Source: Nymphaea colorata (Eukaryota; Streptophyta; Magnoliopsida; Nymphaeales; Nymphaeaceae). Taken from it: a DNA stretch of 64,000 nt. The translations under genes were made by a program, and so were the position numbers. The DNA lies in NCBI RefSeq assembly GCF_008831285.2, contig NC_045149.1:10690417-10754416 (forward strand), given 5' to 3'. This document shows, one piece after another, positions 12,691 to 26,313 of this stretch (positions within the stretch are counted from its first letter, which is position 1; the number at the start of each line of letters is the position of its first letter). The notes under the pieces are model-generated. The model saw only the letters and a program-made list of their open reading frames with translations. It made no database searches and was not told where the DNA came from.

Positions 12691-13176
12691 ATATGATCTC
12701 TCGTGGTGCTTTGAGCGGCCTAGAAGGAAGCACTGGTTGTGATTGAGGAATCTTTCACTCTTCCTTTCTGGCTTTCCTTCATTTCCTATTTCGTGTTTTT
12801 TGCTGGATGTCTATGTAGATGGCAACAAAAATTTGTCTGGGGTTGGTGGCTAAGTCATGCGATGTTGTGGCAAGAAAGCAAATGGCTCGACTTATGGGGT
12901 TTGGCGAAGGTTGGACTTTCTTGAATATCGTCCTTTCCCTTCCCTAAATTTTTGTTCATTCTTCTTCTTCTTCTTCTTCTCTGCCCATTCCCTTGCCTAT
13001 TCAATCTTTTCCTACCACAGCATTGCATGACTTAGCCAGCAACTCGAGCTGAATTCTTATTGCTAACGAGACATAAAAGGAAAAAGAGGAAAGCTAGAAA
13101 GGAAGAGTGAAAAATCCACGACCAGATCGAGAGCTTCCTTCTAGGCATTTCGGAGCACTGCTAGCGATCATCTCTC
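12691..13176. mobile_element. Fold-back (long inverted repeat) element
   Basis: The left arm (12691-12865) and right arm (13020-13176) are inverted copies. Outer parts: cctagaaggaagc at 12719 against gcttccttctagg at 13133; ttcactcttcctttctggc at 12753 against the complement of gctagaaaggaagagtgaa at 13093. Inner parts: ggctaagtcatgcgatg at 12848 against cattgcatgacttagcc at 13021. The arms are interrupted by mismatches and small gaps. No open frame of note. It is likely a fold-back MITE or a source of hairpin RNA; the family is not recognised and no clear target duplication was seen. Confidence 0.65.
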
Positions 13177-13199
13177 TTTAGATGCAGAGGGAAAGGGGA

Positions 13200-13346
13200 G
13201 AGACTTTGAAAATCTCAAATTTACCTATCAACTATAAAACTTTTAAGAAATAGAAGTTAACTCTTATTAAAAAATTTCAAAAAATTTATTTAGTGATCTT
13301 AAAATTATTCAGCCCCCTAAAAATGAAATCTTGGCTTCACTTCTGA
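13200..13346 (-). mobile_element. Degenerate hAT (TTF-type) right end
   Basis: GCCCCCTAAAAATGAAATC followed by ttggcttcacttctga at 13331-13346 resembles the 3' end of the hAT element at 1-3158 (aatcctggctccgcccctga), and the A/T-rich lead-in with gcccccta is common at such ends. No transposase remains nearby. Confidence 0.35.
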
Positions 13347-15112
13347 GACTCTAGAACTTAGGGATGTCAACGGATCGGATTTGGATCGGATACCCGATTC
13401 AAATTGCTTTTAAAATTCGGATATGGTTAGCAATTTTGACATCCGATTTAGAAATCGGATCTCGGATTTAAGAAACAACATCCGATCGGATTCGGATTCG
13501 GATTCGGATTCAGTTTTAAGTAAATATCTGAACTATTATATATCCAAATCCAAACTACCTGACCTTTTGAGCAAAAGTTCTAGCCAAACGCAGTAACTTA
13601 ATATCATGATATAAAAGGAAAGTAAATATTACATATAGTATAATCTGACTAAGAGCCGACTTACATGAAGTTTCATATAATAATATTTGTATAGAAATCA
13701 TATACATAATTTAACTTAAAATATTTAAAACTATATCATATAAAATTAATTAATTAATTAATGCTATGTTTAATTAATTTCCTTTTGTAATCAAGCAAAC
13801 TATTATAGTTAAGGTATCAACTAAGCATGATATTTTAAATAATATATTTATTTGATTGAAATAATAAATAAAACTTCAACCAAGAAATTCAACAAAATGA
13901 GAATTTTTCACATGAAAAAGACACTTTTATAGCTATAAATTATTTAATGGACCATGAGGTAGGTTTGGTTTCAAGAATAGCTATATGATGTATCAAATTA
14001 TCAACTAATTATTTAATCAATCTAGTAAATTATTGGTTTGCAGGTAGATAATGAATAAATTGTTTGATTTTAATAAATAATACCGTTTGATTAAATAATC
14101 ATCATCAAATAATAATTTACTCTATCAAAATATGTTATTATTAAGAAATAAACAAATTAATGTTTAATATGCACAGTTAATATGAAAAAGTATAAAAGTC
14201 ATATGAATAACTTATGAAAAAAAATATACGAATCATATGAAAAACTTGTAAAAAAAGTATGAAAACAAAACTATTTGTCTAACTATTCAAACATATCATT
14301 TGCTTAAACATGCAACCTTATCAAAATTTTCTTTAGTTGATAAACTAGTTGTTTAAGATAAGTATTAAAAAAAAAATTGGTCAAGAAATGTACATAAAAA
14401 TAATATAACACTATGACAAATTATGACTACGAAGAATTTATTGAAAAAATTGATAAGCTAGCAATTAAAATATCTTAACCAACTACATCAAAATTGAATA
14501 ATAAATATTTGTTCAATAAAAAATATGAAAATTTAAAAGATCACAACAAAATTTATTTATCCAAAGGAGTTAGGAATAAAAATTGACAATATTTTACAAC
14601 TTGTAAAATTAGAATATCTCTTAAAAAGATCAAAAATAAATAAATATGAACTAAAAAATTTATTTGGACACAAAAATATTAGATTTAATACTCTCATAGA
14701 AGATTCAATTCTTTAATAAAAATTTCAATACAAAACTATATGGTATCACATGTAGAAAGCAGTAATCCAACTTTTTCTAAAGTATTCATAGAAGAAGAAA
14801 AATTATGGCTATCCTCCAAGACAACCATATTTTGAATTGAAAGATGGGTTTTAGATAAGTATTTTAAAAAAAAAGAATTGATCATAAAAATATGTGAAAA
14901 TAATACAAAAGGTCCGAATCAATAATTAAACCCAAGTTTTATTCAATGAGTTTATTTATTTTATTGATTAATAAATCAATGCAATATTTTGTTAATTAAT
15001 TTAATAAAATTAGCAACTATTCAAGTAAATAAAAGGTGACCATTGCATTGTTGTTAATAGTCTAGTTGGTAATGCTTTGTTATGGTTTAATGTTCTTTTT
15101 GTCATTCATAAT

Positions 15113-15137
15113 CAGGGGTGGAACTGAGGGATTTTTG
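15113..15137 (+). repeat. Degenerate hAT left-end-like sequence
   Basis: tcaggggtggaactgaggga followed by tttttgtgag resembles CAGGGGCGGAGCCAGGATTTTT, the end expected for TTF-type hAT elements. An A-rich tract follows, as is usual. No matching right end was found downstream. Confidence 0.35.
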
Positions 15138-15378
15138 TGAGACCGTGGCTTCAACCCAAATTAATTGAAAAAAAAAATAAATTAAAAAATTTGAAAATTT
15201 TTAATTTATCTATATAGTATTTGGATCTGAGTTTAGTGTAAACTCACCCCAATCCAATCCACAAAACCCAGCCCGCCGCCCTATTTCCCTTTCCTTTTCG
15301 TTTGCCCTATTTCCAAGTTTCGAAAAGGGCAAAAACGCAGCGGCGCGAGGGAGAGAACCAGAGATAAAGAGAGGGAGA

Positions 15379-16722
15379 TGGAGAACTGGAATGAAGTTGT
15401 GAGAAAGGGAGCTGCGGCCAGTGATCGAAGTGTTAAAGTTCTTCTTCTACTTGCAAAAAAACATGAGTTTCGGGGGGCTTCTTGGCATCCAACCTTCAGA
15501 GATCAAGTTTACATGTAAGTTTTCTCCATGTTTTCCAGGTGTTTCTTCCTCTAAAAGTCGAAAAATTCAAATGGCTACCCATGTGTTTGTTCTCTTCTGT
15601 CTCGGTCAATTTTTATGATGGATTTTACTTATGCTAGTCTTACATATCTCTTTTCTTTTTTTTTTTGTGCCATCAGATCATTGCTATTTCATACATAGAA
15701 AGCATTCAGGGTTAGCTTGTCCATTGGTCGACCATCCGAGGGCCGATTTACACATCAACGAAGCTTTTTGATCTGACTTTTTTTATTTTTCAGTTTGGGT
15801 GCTAAGGTAGTTCTTCGTTCTGTATAATCTTCTGATTAATTTTTTGCTACTTGTGAACTGGTCCCTAAATCGAATCGAAGAAGCAGAGCTCTTGTTCCTT
15901 GCATTTGGCCAATAAAACCGGTGATTATGTGGCTTTTAAGGTAGTTTCCTTTCGTAATCTATATGTTGTTTCACTTTTTCCTCATGTCATTGGTTTTTTC
16001 TTCTTGATGATGTCGGTAATAACTGCTTGAACCTTACCTTTCATTTGCTAAGGTTGAAACAACGAACCCAAAGAAATACTTCTGCTAGTCTTACATCTGT
16101 CTCCTATTATACTTAAGCTGGTTTTAGATGAGGGTGGACTTGAAACCTCATCCCCACACATAGCTAATATGTGGCTTGATGATAATCGGGATGTAACGTT
16201 GCAACTGCAGACATATGCCGCTGTGCTCATTAAGATTTCATATATGCATCTACACTATCAAAATACAGTTGATTTTTTGATTGATGAGTTTCTAGTTTAT
16301 GAAGCAATTTTGGTTGTCCTTCTTCAAAGAATCTCTGTGTGTGTGTGTCTTTGTCTCTGTCTTCACACCTTCTTAGACAATGCTTCACCAATACGGCAAT
16401 ACGCATACCTTCGCTGAAAACTGTATTGTTCATATCTTCATTTGGGATTACCTGTCCTGGCAGCCGATTAATTGCTGAAGCAAGCGTTATGTCTAGCAGC
16501 AGCTCTAGTAATACAGAATCAAGGTACTAGTTTTGCCCGTTTTTAGTTTCCTTTTCTTCCTTATTTAAATTCTACAATCTTACATTTTCTTCCTTTGCCA
16601 GTAAACAGGAAACGATCTTCTTCAAAGAGGAAGCTTGTGGTAAAAAGAAAGGAAGTGACCAGATGAAGGGTTTCCTGAATGCCTTCATCAAATTTGATAG
16701 CATTATCTTCTGGATCTTGTAA
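15379..16722 (+). pseudogene. Unrecognised multi-exon gene or captured gene fragment
   Basis: ATG at 15379 (GGGAGATGGAG) opens a frame of about 44 codons (starts MENWNEVVRKG) that runs into a perfect plant donor, AT|GTAAGT at 15512, after a GC-rich leader. Further on, an acceptor at 16463 (cctggcag), a 60-nt exon 16464-16523, a donor GTACTA at 16524, an acceptor at 16601 (tttgccag) and a final exon to TAA 16720-16722 stay in one frame across that splice (encoded ...SSSSSNTES then SKQETIFF...). I cannot connect exon 1 to these exons with an open frame: candidate middle exons bring stops. I do not recognise the protein. It may be a short gene, or a fragment carried by the surrounding hAT-like repeat ends. 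The ATG and donor are clear; the gene model is not. Confidence 0.3.
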
Positions 16723-16765
16723 TATAACAGAAAATCATATCCATGTGGCAAATTGAGACATTAAA

Positions 16766-17110
16766 AGTTGGATTCGGATATAACTTAAAATTAAGATTCG
16801 GATCGGATTTGGATATAACTTAAAATTCAAATTCGGATATTACTTAAAATTCAAATTCGGATATAACTTAAGATTCGGATTCGGATCGGATTCAAATATA
16901 ACTTAAAATTCGGATTTGGATCGGATTCAGATATAACTTAAAATTTGGATTTGAATTGGATTAGGATCGGATTCAGATATAGATTTTAAAATCGGATTCG
17001 GATATGGTATACATTTTTTTCATCCGAATTTGAATCCACATCTGAATTCGAATATATGAATATCCGAAAAGTTGGATATGGTAAAAGGTGTATCCGATCC
17101 GAATTCGATC
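16766..17110. repeat. Irregular tandem array of gatataacttaaaattcggat-type units
   Basis: Six to seven copies of a 25-40 bp unit made from gatataacttaaaatt and ggattcggatcggatt. Copies differ in length and base changes. It resembles the subterminal repeats of hAT-type MITEs and pairs with the similar array at 13370-13530. Confidence 0.8.
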
Positions 17111-17125
17111 CGTTGACACGAAAAA

Positions 17126-20829
<3,704 letters not shown>

Positions 20830-21005
20830 TTTCACTTTAGTAAAAGATTAACTTTTACTGAGGTAGTGTTGAAACGTTAGTAAAAGCATCAGTGCCACTA
20901 CTTTAACTGATGGTTGGAATAAAATGTCAGTAAAACCTTTAGTGAGGTTTTGCTTATTTTCACTCACGTTTTTTCTCTCGTGGTTGAAACCATTTTTTTG
21001 TAGTG
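20830..21005 (-). mobile_element. CACTA-like element terminus
   Basis: Ends ccatttttttgtagtg at 21005, so the complementary strand starts CACTACAAAAAAATGG, the diagnostic CACTA terminus. Internal gtcagtaaaa / actgatgg motifs are subterminal repeats and are shared with the MITE at 57824-58030. The other end was not found. Confidence 0.6.
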
Positions 21006-21052
21006 TTTTAAAAAGAACAAGGCTCAGGAGCCAAGGAAGTGATAGATGCACA

Positions 21053-21546
21053 TAGGCCTGTTCGCGAGTCGAGTTCAAGCCCTCAAATCAGCTCAAGTGT
21101 CTTATGATAAAACTCGAGATTGGTTGAGCTCAAGCCATGTTCGAGTTCATTAGCTAGAACTTGGCTCAGCTTGAACTCTAGAAGCTCAAACTCGGCTTGG
21201 TTAAGCTTGAGCCCAGTCAAGCGTTTTATTAAGAAAATTAGTTTTAAAGAAAGAGGCATCAAGGTGAATTAAAAATTGAACCTCACACTTGCTAGTCAGT
21301 GGCACACCCATCTGAATCACCTACCTTTTGTGACAATATCGTGAGATGTATCATAACTATATTATCTTTTTCTAGCTCAACTGAATCTAATTGAACCAAG
21401 CCCGTTTTGCTCGACCCTGGCTTGTCTTGTGATCGAATTCATTTAATTACTCGAACTCTACTCATTTAATAAACAAGTTGAGCTCATGTCAAGTTTAATG
21501 TGCTAGTTCAAGACGAGACTGATGTTTGACTTGTTGAACAGCCCTA
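21053..21546. mobile_element. hAT MITE (TAGGSCTGTTC ends)
   Basis: Left end TAGGCCTGTTCGCGAGTCG and the complement of the right end TAGGGCTGTTCAACAAGTC form imperfect terminal inverted repeats. Flanking 8-mers GATGCACA (21045-21052) and GATCCATA (21547-21554) match at 6 of 8 positions, as expected for an old hAT target duplication. The inside is rich in gagctcaagc/gctcgag words, known from this plant MITE type. No coding capacity. Confidence 0.75.
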
Positions 21547-21949
21547 GATCCATATAAGCATTATTATATCCCACAAAGATGCTTGGCAAGGAGCAACAAT
21601 CAATTTTGTGGGTGCATCATTTCATTTACAATGATTTCATCAAGATTCAAAACATTAGATTAAAACGATCAAGCACCCTTAACACCTTGTTGAGAGGAGA
21701 CTCCATTCTTAATGATTACAATGATTGCTGATTGTGAGTAGGAGGAGTATTTCATCCTACCGCCCAAAGAAGAGTCTAAACTCTTACCTAACTTTTTTAT
21801 CCTTCTAAGGTATAGGGTCTACTTTTGGTGTCTCGAGGTGCTTCCTTCACTGCATTTCAAATTATACGCCAATGGCCCCCTCGTTTGCAGCACAAAGGAA
21901 TTGACGCATCAAGAATTCAATTAGAATGGAAAGTGGATGCCTGTCAGGC
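21547..21949. other. Intergenic, no feature seen
   Basis: No gene, repeat or regulatory signal recognised. Confidence 0.5.
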
Positions 21950-22210
21950 CCCATGCCAACGATTGCGCTAGTTATTACAGACCCCTATGCTATGCATGAA
22001 CAAAGGTGTTCATATAACCCGCTTAACGCAGCATCCAATTTAAGAAAGTGTAGTGTTTTTTTAGTACGAACAGCGTTGTCTGCTGAAATTGAGGCGTCTC
22101 GGCACCAGAAGCCTTGAGATGGAAGGAAAAGTGGAACAGGGACTCGACCAGCAGCAACAGGGAACATGTAGCACATCGGAGGGATGGTCGATGATTGGGG
22201 ATTGAGTTGC

Positions 22211-22370
22211 GTGCACGAGGGTGTGCACGCAACAAATATGCACTACAAGGGAATAGTGGCATTTTTGAATTTTTTTATAAAGGAATAGACATTTTAGACA
22301 TTTTTAAGCTATTAATTTTTATTATTTTAATGAAGGTATTTTGGTCATTTCCGTGCACACCCGTGTGCAC
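22211..22370. mobile_element. Short MITE with palindromic GTGCAC-rich ends
   Basis: GTGCACGAGGGTGTGCAC at 22211-22228 and GTGCACACCCGTGTGCAC at 22353-22370 are inverted repeats (16 of 18 pair). Each end is itself nearly palindromic. The homologous place in unit C lacks the 160-bp segment, which shows that it is an insertion. No target duplication could be assigned. Confidence 0.65.
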
Positions 22371-23639
22371 ATCACCGGCTTCATGATGATGGAAATCGTT
22401 GGCCTTTGAATGCTGAATCTTATGAGTGCAATTTCTCAAGTTCAATGCCCAATAAAACCAGTTTTTGTTAGCTTTTCAGAATTTCCAAATTTATTTTAAG
22501 ACATTAAAATCAAAATCCCTAATCTTTTATCTTCAATATTCGTTACTGTTAAAGGCTCCTCATAAAATCATACTTATATGTGAAACCTAATTTTTATATT
22601 TAATTTCTCCCATGCTCAAGAAAGTAAGCCAGTATATACATATATATATCAGTTGGCTTACAACCCGTTTGTAACCATGGAATGCATTATTTGCGCGTCA
22701 CAAAATTTAAAAAAATATTCCGACATAGACATTGATCAGCAGATTTTAACTTATATATATATATATATATATAACTTATACCTGAGGTTTTGAGCCAAAA
22801 AATAGAATCAGTTCAACTGGGTTAGGCGAACGCTGTAACTGTGGCTGAGAAATGCACAAAATCGAATATGATGCAACGTTTTGATGTGTGTGTAGGTTGA
22901 ATGTTAGTTCTTCACCAAACACTACCAAATTCGTCGGCTGCCGTGGTCCAGGGTACGTCTCTTTTTGCCCTCAAGTTGTCGATGGTTTCTCTCTCTCCAA
23001 ATGACGACAGGAAGGTCATGTTGAGAGAGACAGGAAAACGTACCACATCCCCACAAAACTAGAGTGCCTTCAATTTTTCTCTTGTTTTTTTTCATCTAAT
23101 GCAGTTGAATGAAGCAATGTTAGGAACACCTGTAGAAGACGTTTGTTTATAGGATGGACACCATAAAGGCTGTTTGATTGCCATAGATTTAAAATCTTTA
23201 GAATTTAAGAACCGTGAATTTAGGATGAGATCCTTCCCTCCTATCTTAAATCTGACATTTTGCTTATACAAAAAGGCAAAATAAGGATTTCTAGTGTGGA
23301 TCTTAAGTGATATAGTTCGTTCAACCATAAATTTCACCTTGGATCTTTTTGTCATATCTGCAAAAGCATGCCACATTTGAGTGACATCGTATTCATGAAT
23401 TTCATTCTTTGAAAAGTAGTTGCTTCATGAATGTGTCTATATATCTATATATATGTCTGTGTGTGTTGAATTCATGACTGGCTGAGACAAGAGTACTACA
23501 TGTAAGTTTTAATTACTTACGAAAATATTGTAAAGTATTTTTACTTTAAATAATTTTTTAATATTTTGAGCTAACTCACAATCAAATTAGCTGAATAGTG
23601 GATCGTTCCGTCCTAGCCATCCAACTACCAATTCGACGA

Positions 23640-23966
23640 AGAAACAAATTTTTACAGCATTTGAATAGTGTGTGGTGAAGTTAAACTAAGTCTTCGAAAT
23701 CAAGATTACATGTCAGGGCCTTCATGTATCCTGTCTTCGTTCTCGTGAACCCCATATTCACGGCATTCGTGCCCCATTCTTCCGCACGGCAATCTTTATC
23801 AGAGAAGTTGCCAATTGAATACCAGCACCAGAAAAAATCTTGACTTCAGTATTTCTGCTAACAAATAGAGCGACGATCCTCCTTATAAATGTGCCTCTTC
23901 TACTCACTCGCTAAGAGCACTTCTTCCTCCATGGACGGGAAAAACTAACGGCAGTTACCTGGCCCC
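23640..23966 (+). promoter_or_regulatory. Promoter and 5' leader of kiwellin copy 2
   Basis: TATA box TATAAAT at 23884-23890, 77 bp before the ATG. A W-box core TTGAC lies near 23841 (cttgacttcag), and the region is conserved in copy 3. Unlike copy 1, the upstream DNA beyond 23815 is undisturbed. W-boxes fit pathogen induction as known for kiwellins, but that is inference. The leader contains a tiny uORF (see next). Confidence 0.6.
23931..23948 (+). promoter_or_regulatory. Five-codon uORF in kiwellin copy 2 leader
   Basis: ATG GAC GGG AAA AAC TAA lies about 40 bp after the TATA box and 18 bp before the main ATG. The ATG context (ctccATGG) is good. In copy 1 the ATG is ATT and in copy 3 CTC, so the uORF is specific to the intact copy. 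It could lower translation if the leader starts upstream of it. Confidence 0.55.
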
Positions 23967-24614
23967 ATGGCAGCAGCAGCATCTTTCCTAAACCCCCTTC
24001 TTGCTCTTCTTTCCCTTCTCCTGATCTGCCTCTCCCCATCAACCCTCGCTAGCTCCTCCTGCAATGGCCCTTGCAACAACAACGACGAGTGTGAAGGGCA
24101 GCTTATCTGCACCAGCGGGCGATGCACCGACGATCCGGACGTCGGCACACACATCTGCAGCGCGTCGAGTCCGGCCGATAGCTGCCGTCCCTCTGACATG
24201 TTGCAGTGTAACTCGGGGAGCTTCCCCATTTATACATGTTCCCCTCCGGTTTCTTCCTCCACCGATGCAATCCTTACCCTCAACAACTTCACGAAGGGTG
24301 GCGACGGAGGCGGGCCCTCCGAGTGCGACAACTACTACCACGACAACACGGAGCTTGTGGTGGCGCTGTCCACCGGCTGGTACGACGGCGGCAGCCGATG
24401 CCGGAAAATGATTCGCATCACGAGTACGAACAATGGCAGGAGCACGACGGCGAGGGTGGTGGACGAGTGCGACTCAACGAAGGGGTGCGATGAAGAGCAC
24501 GCTTGGCAGGAACCCTGCGACAACAACATCGTTGATGGCTCCCAGGCCGTGTGGGATGCGCTTGGGCTCGACACTAAGGCTGGAAGAGAGCCCGTAACAT
24601 GGTCCATGGCCTAA
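23967..24614 (+). CDS. Kiwellin / ripening-related protein (intact copy 2)
   Basis: A 215-residue secreted protein. Residues 1-28 form a signal peptide (AAAA start, hydrophobic [12 protein letters not shown], cleavage after LA28). The mature part has 14 cysteines (32, 36, 42, 48, 53, 64, 73, 81, 91, 120, 145, 168, 174, 184), enough for seven disulfides, as in the family. The N-terminal module 32-91 has CNGPC and [12 protein letters not shown]; the barwin/expansin-like double-psi barrel 100-215 has [25 protein letters not shown] and the ending VTWSMA. One N-glycosylation sequon (N107-F-T). Start chosen at GGCCCCATGGC, giving the signal peptide. Single exon, GC-rich unlike the flanks. Kiwellins act in the cell wall space; some maize members inhibit a fungal chorismate mutase effector (family knowledge). 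Which partner this one has cannot be told. Length is normal and there are no lesions. Confidence 0.93.
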   Translation: MAAAASFLNPLLALLSLLLICLSPSTLASSSCNGPCNNNDECEGQLICTSGRCTDDPDVGTHICSASSPADSCRPSDMLQCNSGSFPIYTCSPPVSSSTDAILTLNNFTKGGDGGGPSECDNYYHDNTELVVALSTGWYDGGSRCRKMIRITSTNNGRSTTARVVDECDSTKGCDEEHAWQEPCDNNIVDGSQAVWDALGLDTKAGREPVTWSMA

Positions 24615-24730
24615 GTTCGTCCCTTTTCTTGTGGCATACCCACTTAATTATCAAAGGCTCTTGGCATAAAAGTGGGCCGAACGAATAAGCTGGTCGAGGC
24701 CTAAGCAGTGACTTGAACTGACGATAACTA

Positions 24731-24736
24731 AATAAA
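24731..24736 (+). terminator. Poly(A) signal of kiwellin copy 2
   Basis: AATAAA 117 bp after the stop codon; the matching region of copy 1 (about 4047) reads aattaaataaaac. Confidence 0.6.
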
Positions 24737-25902
24737 GTTATAAAACTGTGCTTGCCATTAACTAAGAATGAATATTAGGCCCCCTTTTAGCCACTGGGTG
24801 TACTTTTACTAGAACTTGGATATCAACATGTATGAGTTTTAAGCAATTGCTTTTATCTTTATCCCCTTTTGGCAACGGCTTGCTTTCTCTTGCACGTTTG
24901 GCTATGGAAAATTGGTTTATGGAATCTGACCAAGTGTAGGAAACATGCCCCCTTTCGGTCAAATGAGACTGGCAGTTACGTTGAGCTAATCTAAATGGAT
25001 GGTTGCTCACACGTTTTGTGGCCAAAACCCCTTGTTTTTTCTTTAGTTTTACTCGTACCAATCCTGCCAGAAAAGGCAAGGAGAAATACAAAAGAAAGAG
25101 ATATTATGCAACTTAATTATAAAAATCTTTTCCTTTTATATGTAATATTCATTTACAAGGAAGCCACTTTCCCACAAGGCCTGGGTGGGCTTGGTACATT
25201 GTACAAGAGTAACACATCGAAGCGTGACAGGTAGATGTGGGCTGCTATGGGCCATTGCCACTCCTAGCAAACAAAAAGTGTCGTATATATATGGCTAGCT
25301 ACCTCATTAATTTTTGTTTGTTTATATACAATTGCCCTTTGAAATTTAAACCATTTGTAGATCATCCCACCACCGGATGATCTATCATCTAAGTCTTAGA
25401 TATCTGCTCATGGATGGGGTTAATTATTGTGAACAGCCAATTTGCAACACAAGGACATGGCTTTGAGTGGCCGGATCATTATACTTCCATGTCACGAACG
25501 CAAGTGCAAACTTTTCCTTCAAAACTCAATATTTTTGTCCGGGGTGGAGTTACAATCAACCAAGCTAATCCCAAAATTGTTTACATTCACATATTTTAAG
25601 TTTGAATTTCAATCTCACTTGACCCACACCCCAATAACGAACGGATCCGAAACAACAAGGACCCATGTTCTATGTAAAGCTAGTGCACTTATTTTTTCAC
25701 CCTTTGCCATCCTCCACCAAACTAGACACTTATGTCAGGGATAAATACCAAACCCTTTAAGTTTTTGCTAAAAATTATTTGAAATAAAATATAAACATCT
25801 TAATATATTTATAAATATTTTGTTTTAAAACATGCTTTGAATCAATTTGTTTTTATCAAAAAAGTTGATTTTGTTATTATCAAAATGTTGATGCTATGAG
25901 AA

Positions 25903-26270
25903 CCATTCATTTTTGTTTATTATAAAACACTATTAAAAACTAAAAAATGATCCACTTAATGTATATTTTGCATCAATATATCCTTAAGATCATACATAGT
26001 AAGGTTAGAATTTTTTTTTAAAAAAAAAGAAAAAAACTTTAAATGTCATATTTAAGGAGTCTGGTTTTTGTTCCTGACGTATTGGTCCATTCATTTTTGC
26101 TTATTATAAAACACTATTAAAAACTAAAAAATAATCCACTTAATGTATATTTTGCATCAATATATCCTTAAGATAATACATGGTAAGGTTAGAATTTAAA
26201 AAAAGAAAAAGAAAAAAACTTTAAATGTCATATTTAAGGAGTCTAGTTTTCGTTCCGTTCCTGACGTATT
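25903..26270 (+). repeat. 184-bp tandem duplication downstream of kiwellin copy 2
   Basis: Two units start with ccattcattttt at 25903 and 26087. Both contain aaaacactattaaaa, cacttaatgtatattttgc, tatatccttaaga and gtcatatttaagga. Copy 1 has only one unit (about 5339-5510), so the duplication happened in this locus after the split. Confidence 0.88.
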
Positions 26271-26289
26271 GGTCTAGTTTCTACCAATC

Positions 26290-26313
26290 ACTATATATAT
26301 ATATATATATATA
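26290..26313. repeat. (TA)n microsatellite
   Basis: About 12 TA units, at the same place as a short TATATA run in unit A (5526-5540). Confidence 0.9.

Larger units (their letters stand above)
13359..17125. mobile_element. Candidate hAT-like composite element with ATCCGA-type ends
   Basis: The left end TAGGGATGTCAACGGATCGG (13359) and the complement of the right end, CGTGTCAACGGATCG (near 17110-17125), are inverted copies, followed on both sides by arrays of gatcggattcggat-type repeats (13370-13530 and 16766-17110). TAGGG...TGTCAACGG termini are typical of plant hAT MITEs (family knowledge). The last bases of the right end have diverged and no 8-bp target duplication is visible, so the pairing of the two ends is inference. 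Between them lie about 1.5 kb of AT-rich DNA, then a GC-richer gene-like piece (15240-16722). Confidence 0.4.

Noticed and set aside
13359-13540. Telomere-like or satellite array
   Set aside because: The units (ggattc/ggatcg) are irregular and not the plant telomere motif; they fit subterminal repeats of hAT-type elements better.
23945-24607. Alternative frames within kiwellin copy 2
   Set aside because: Shadows; the 215-residue frame has signal peptide and all family cysteines.
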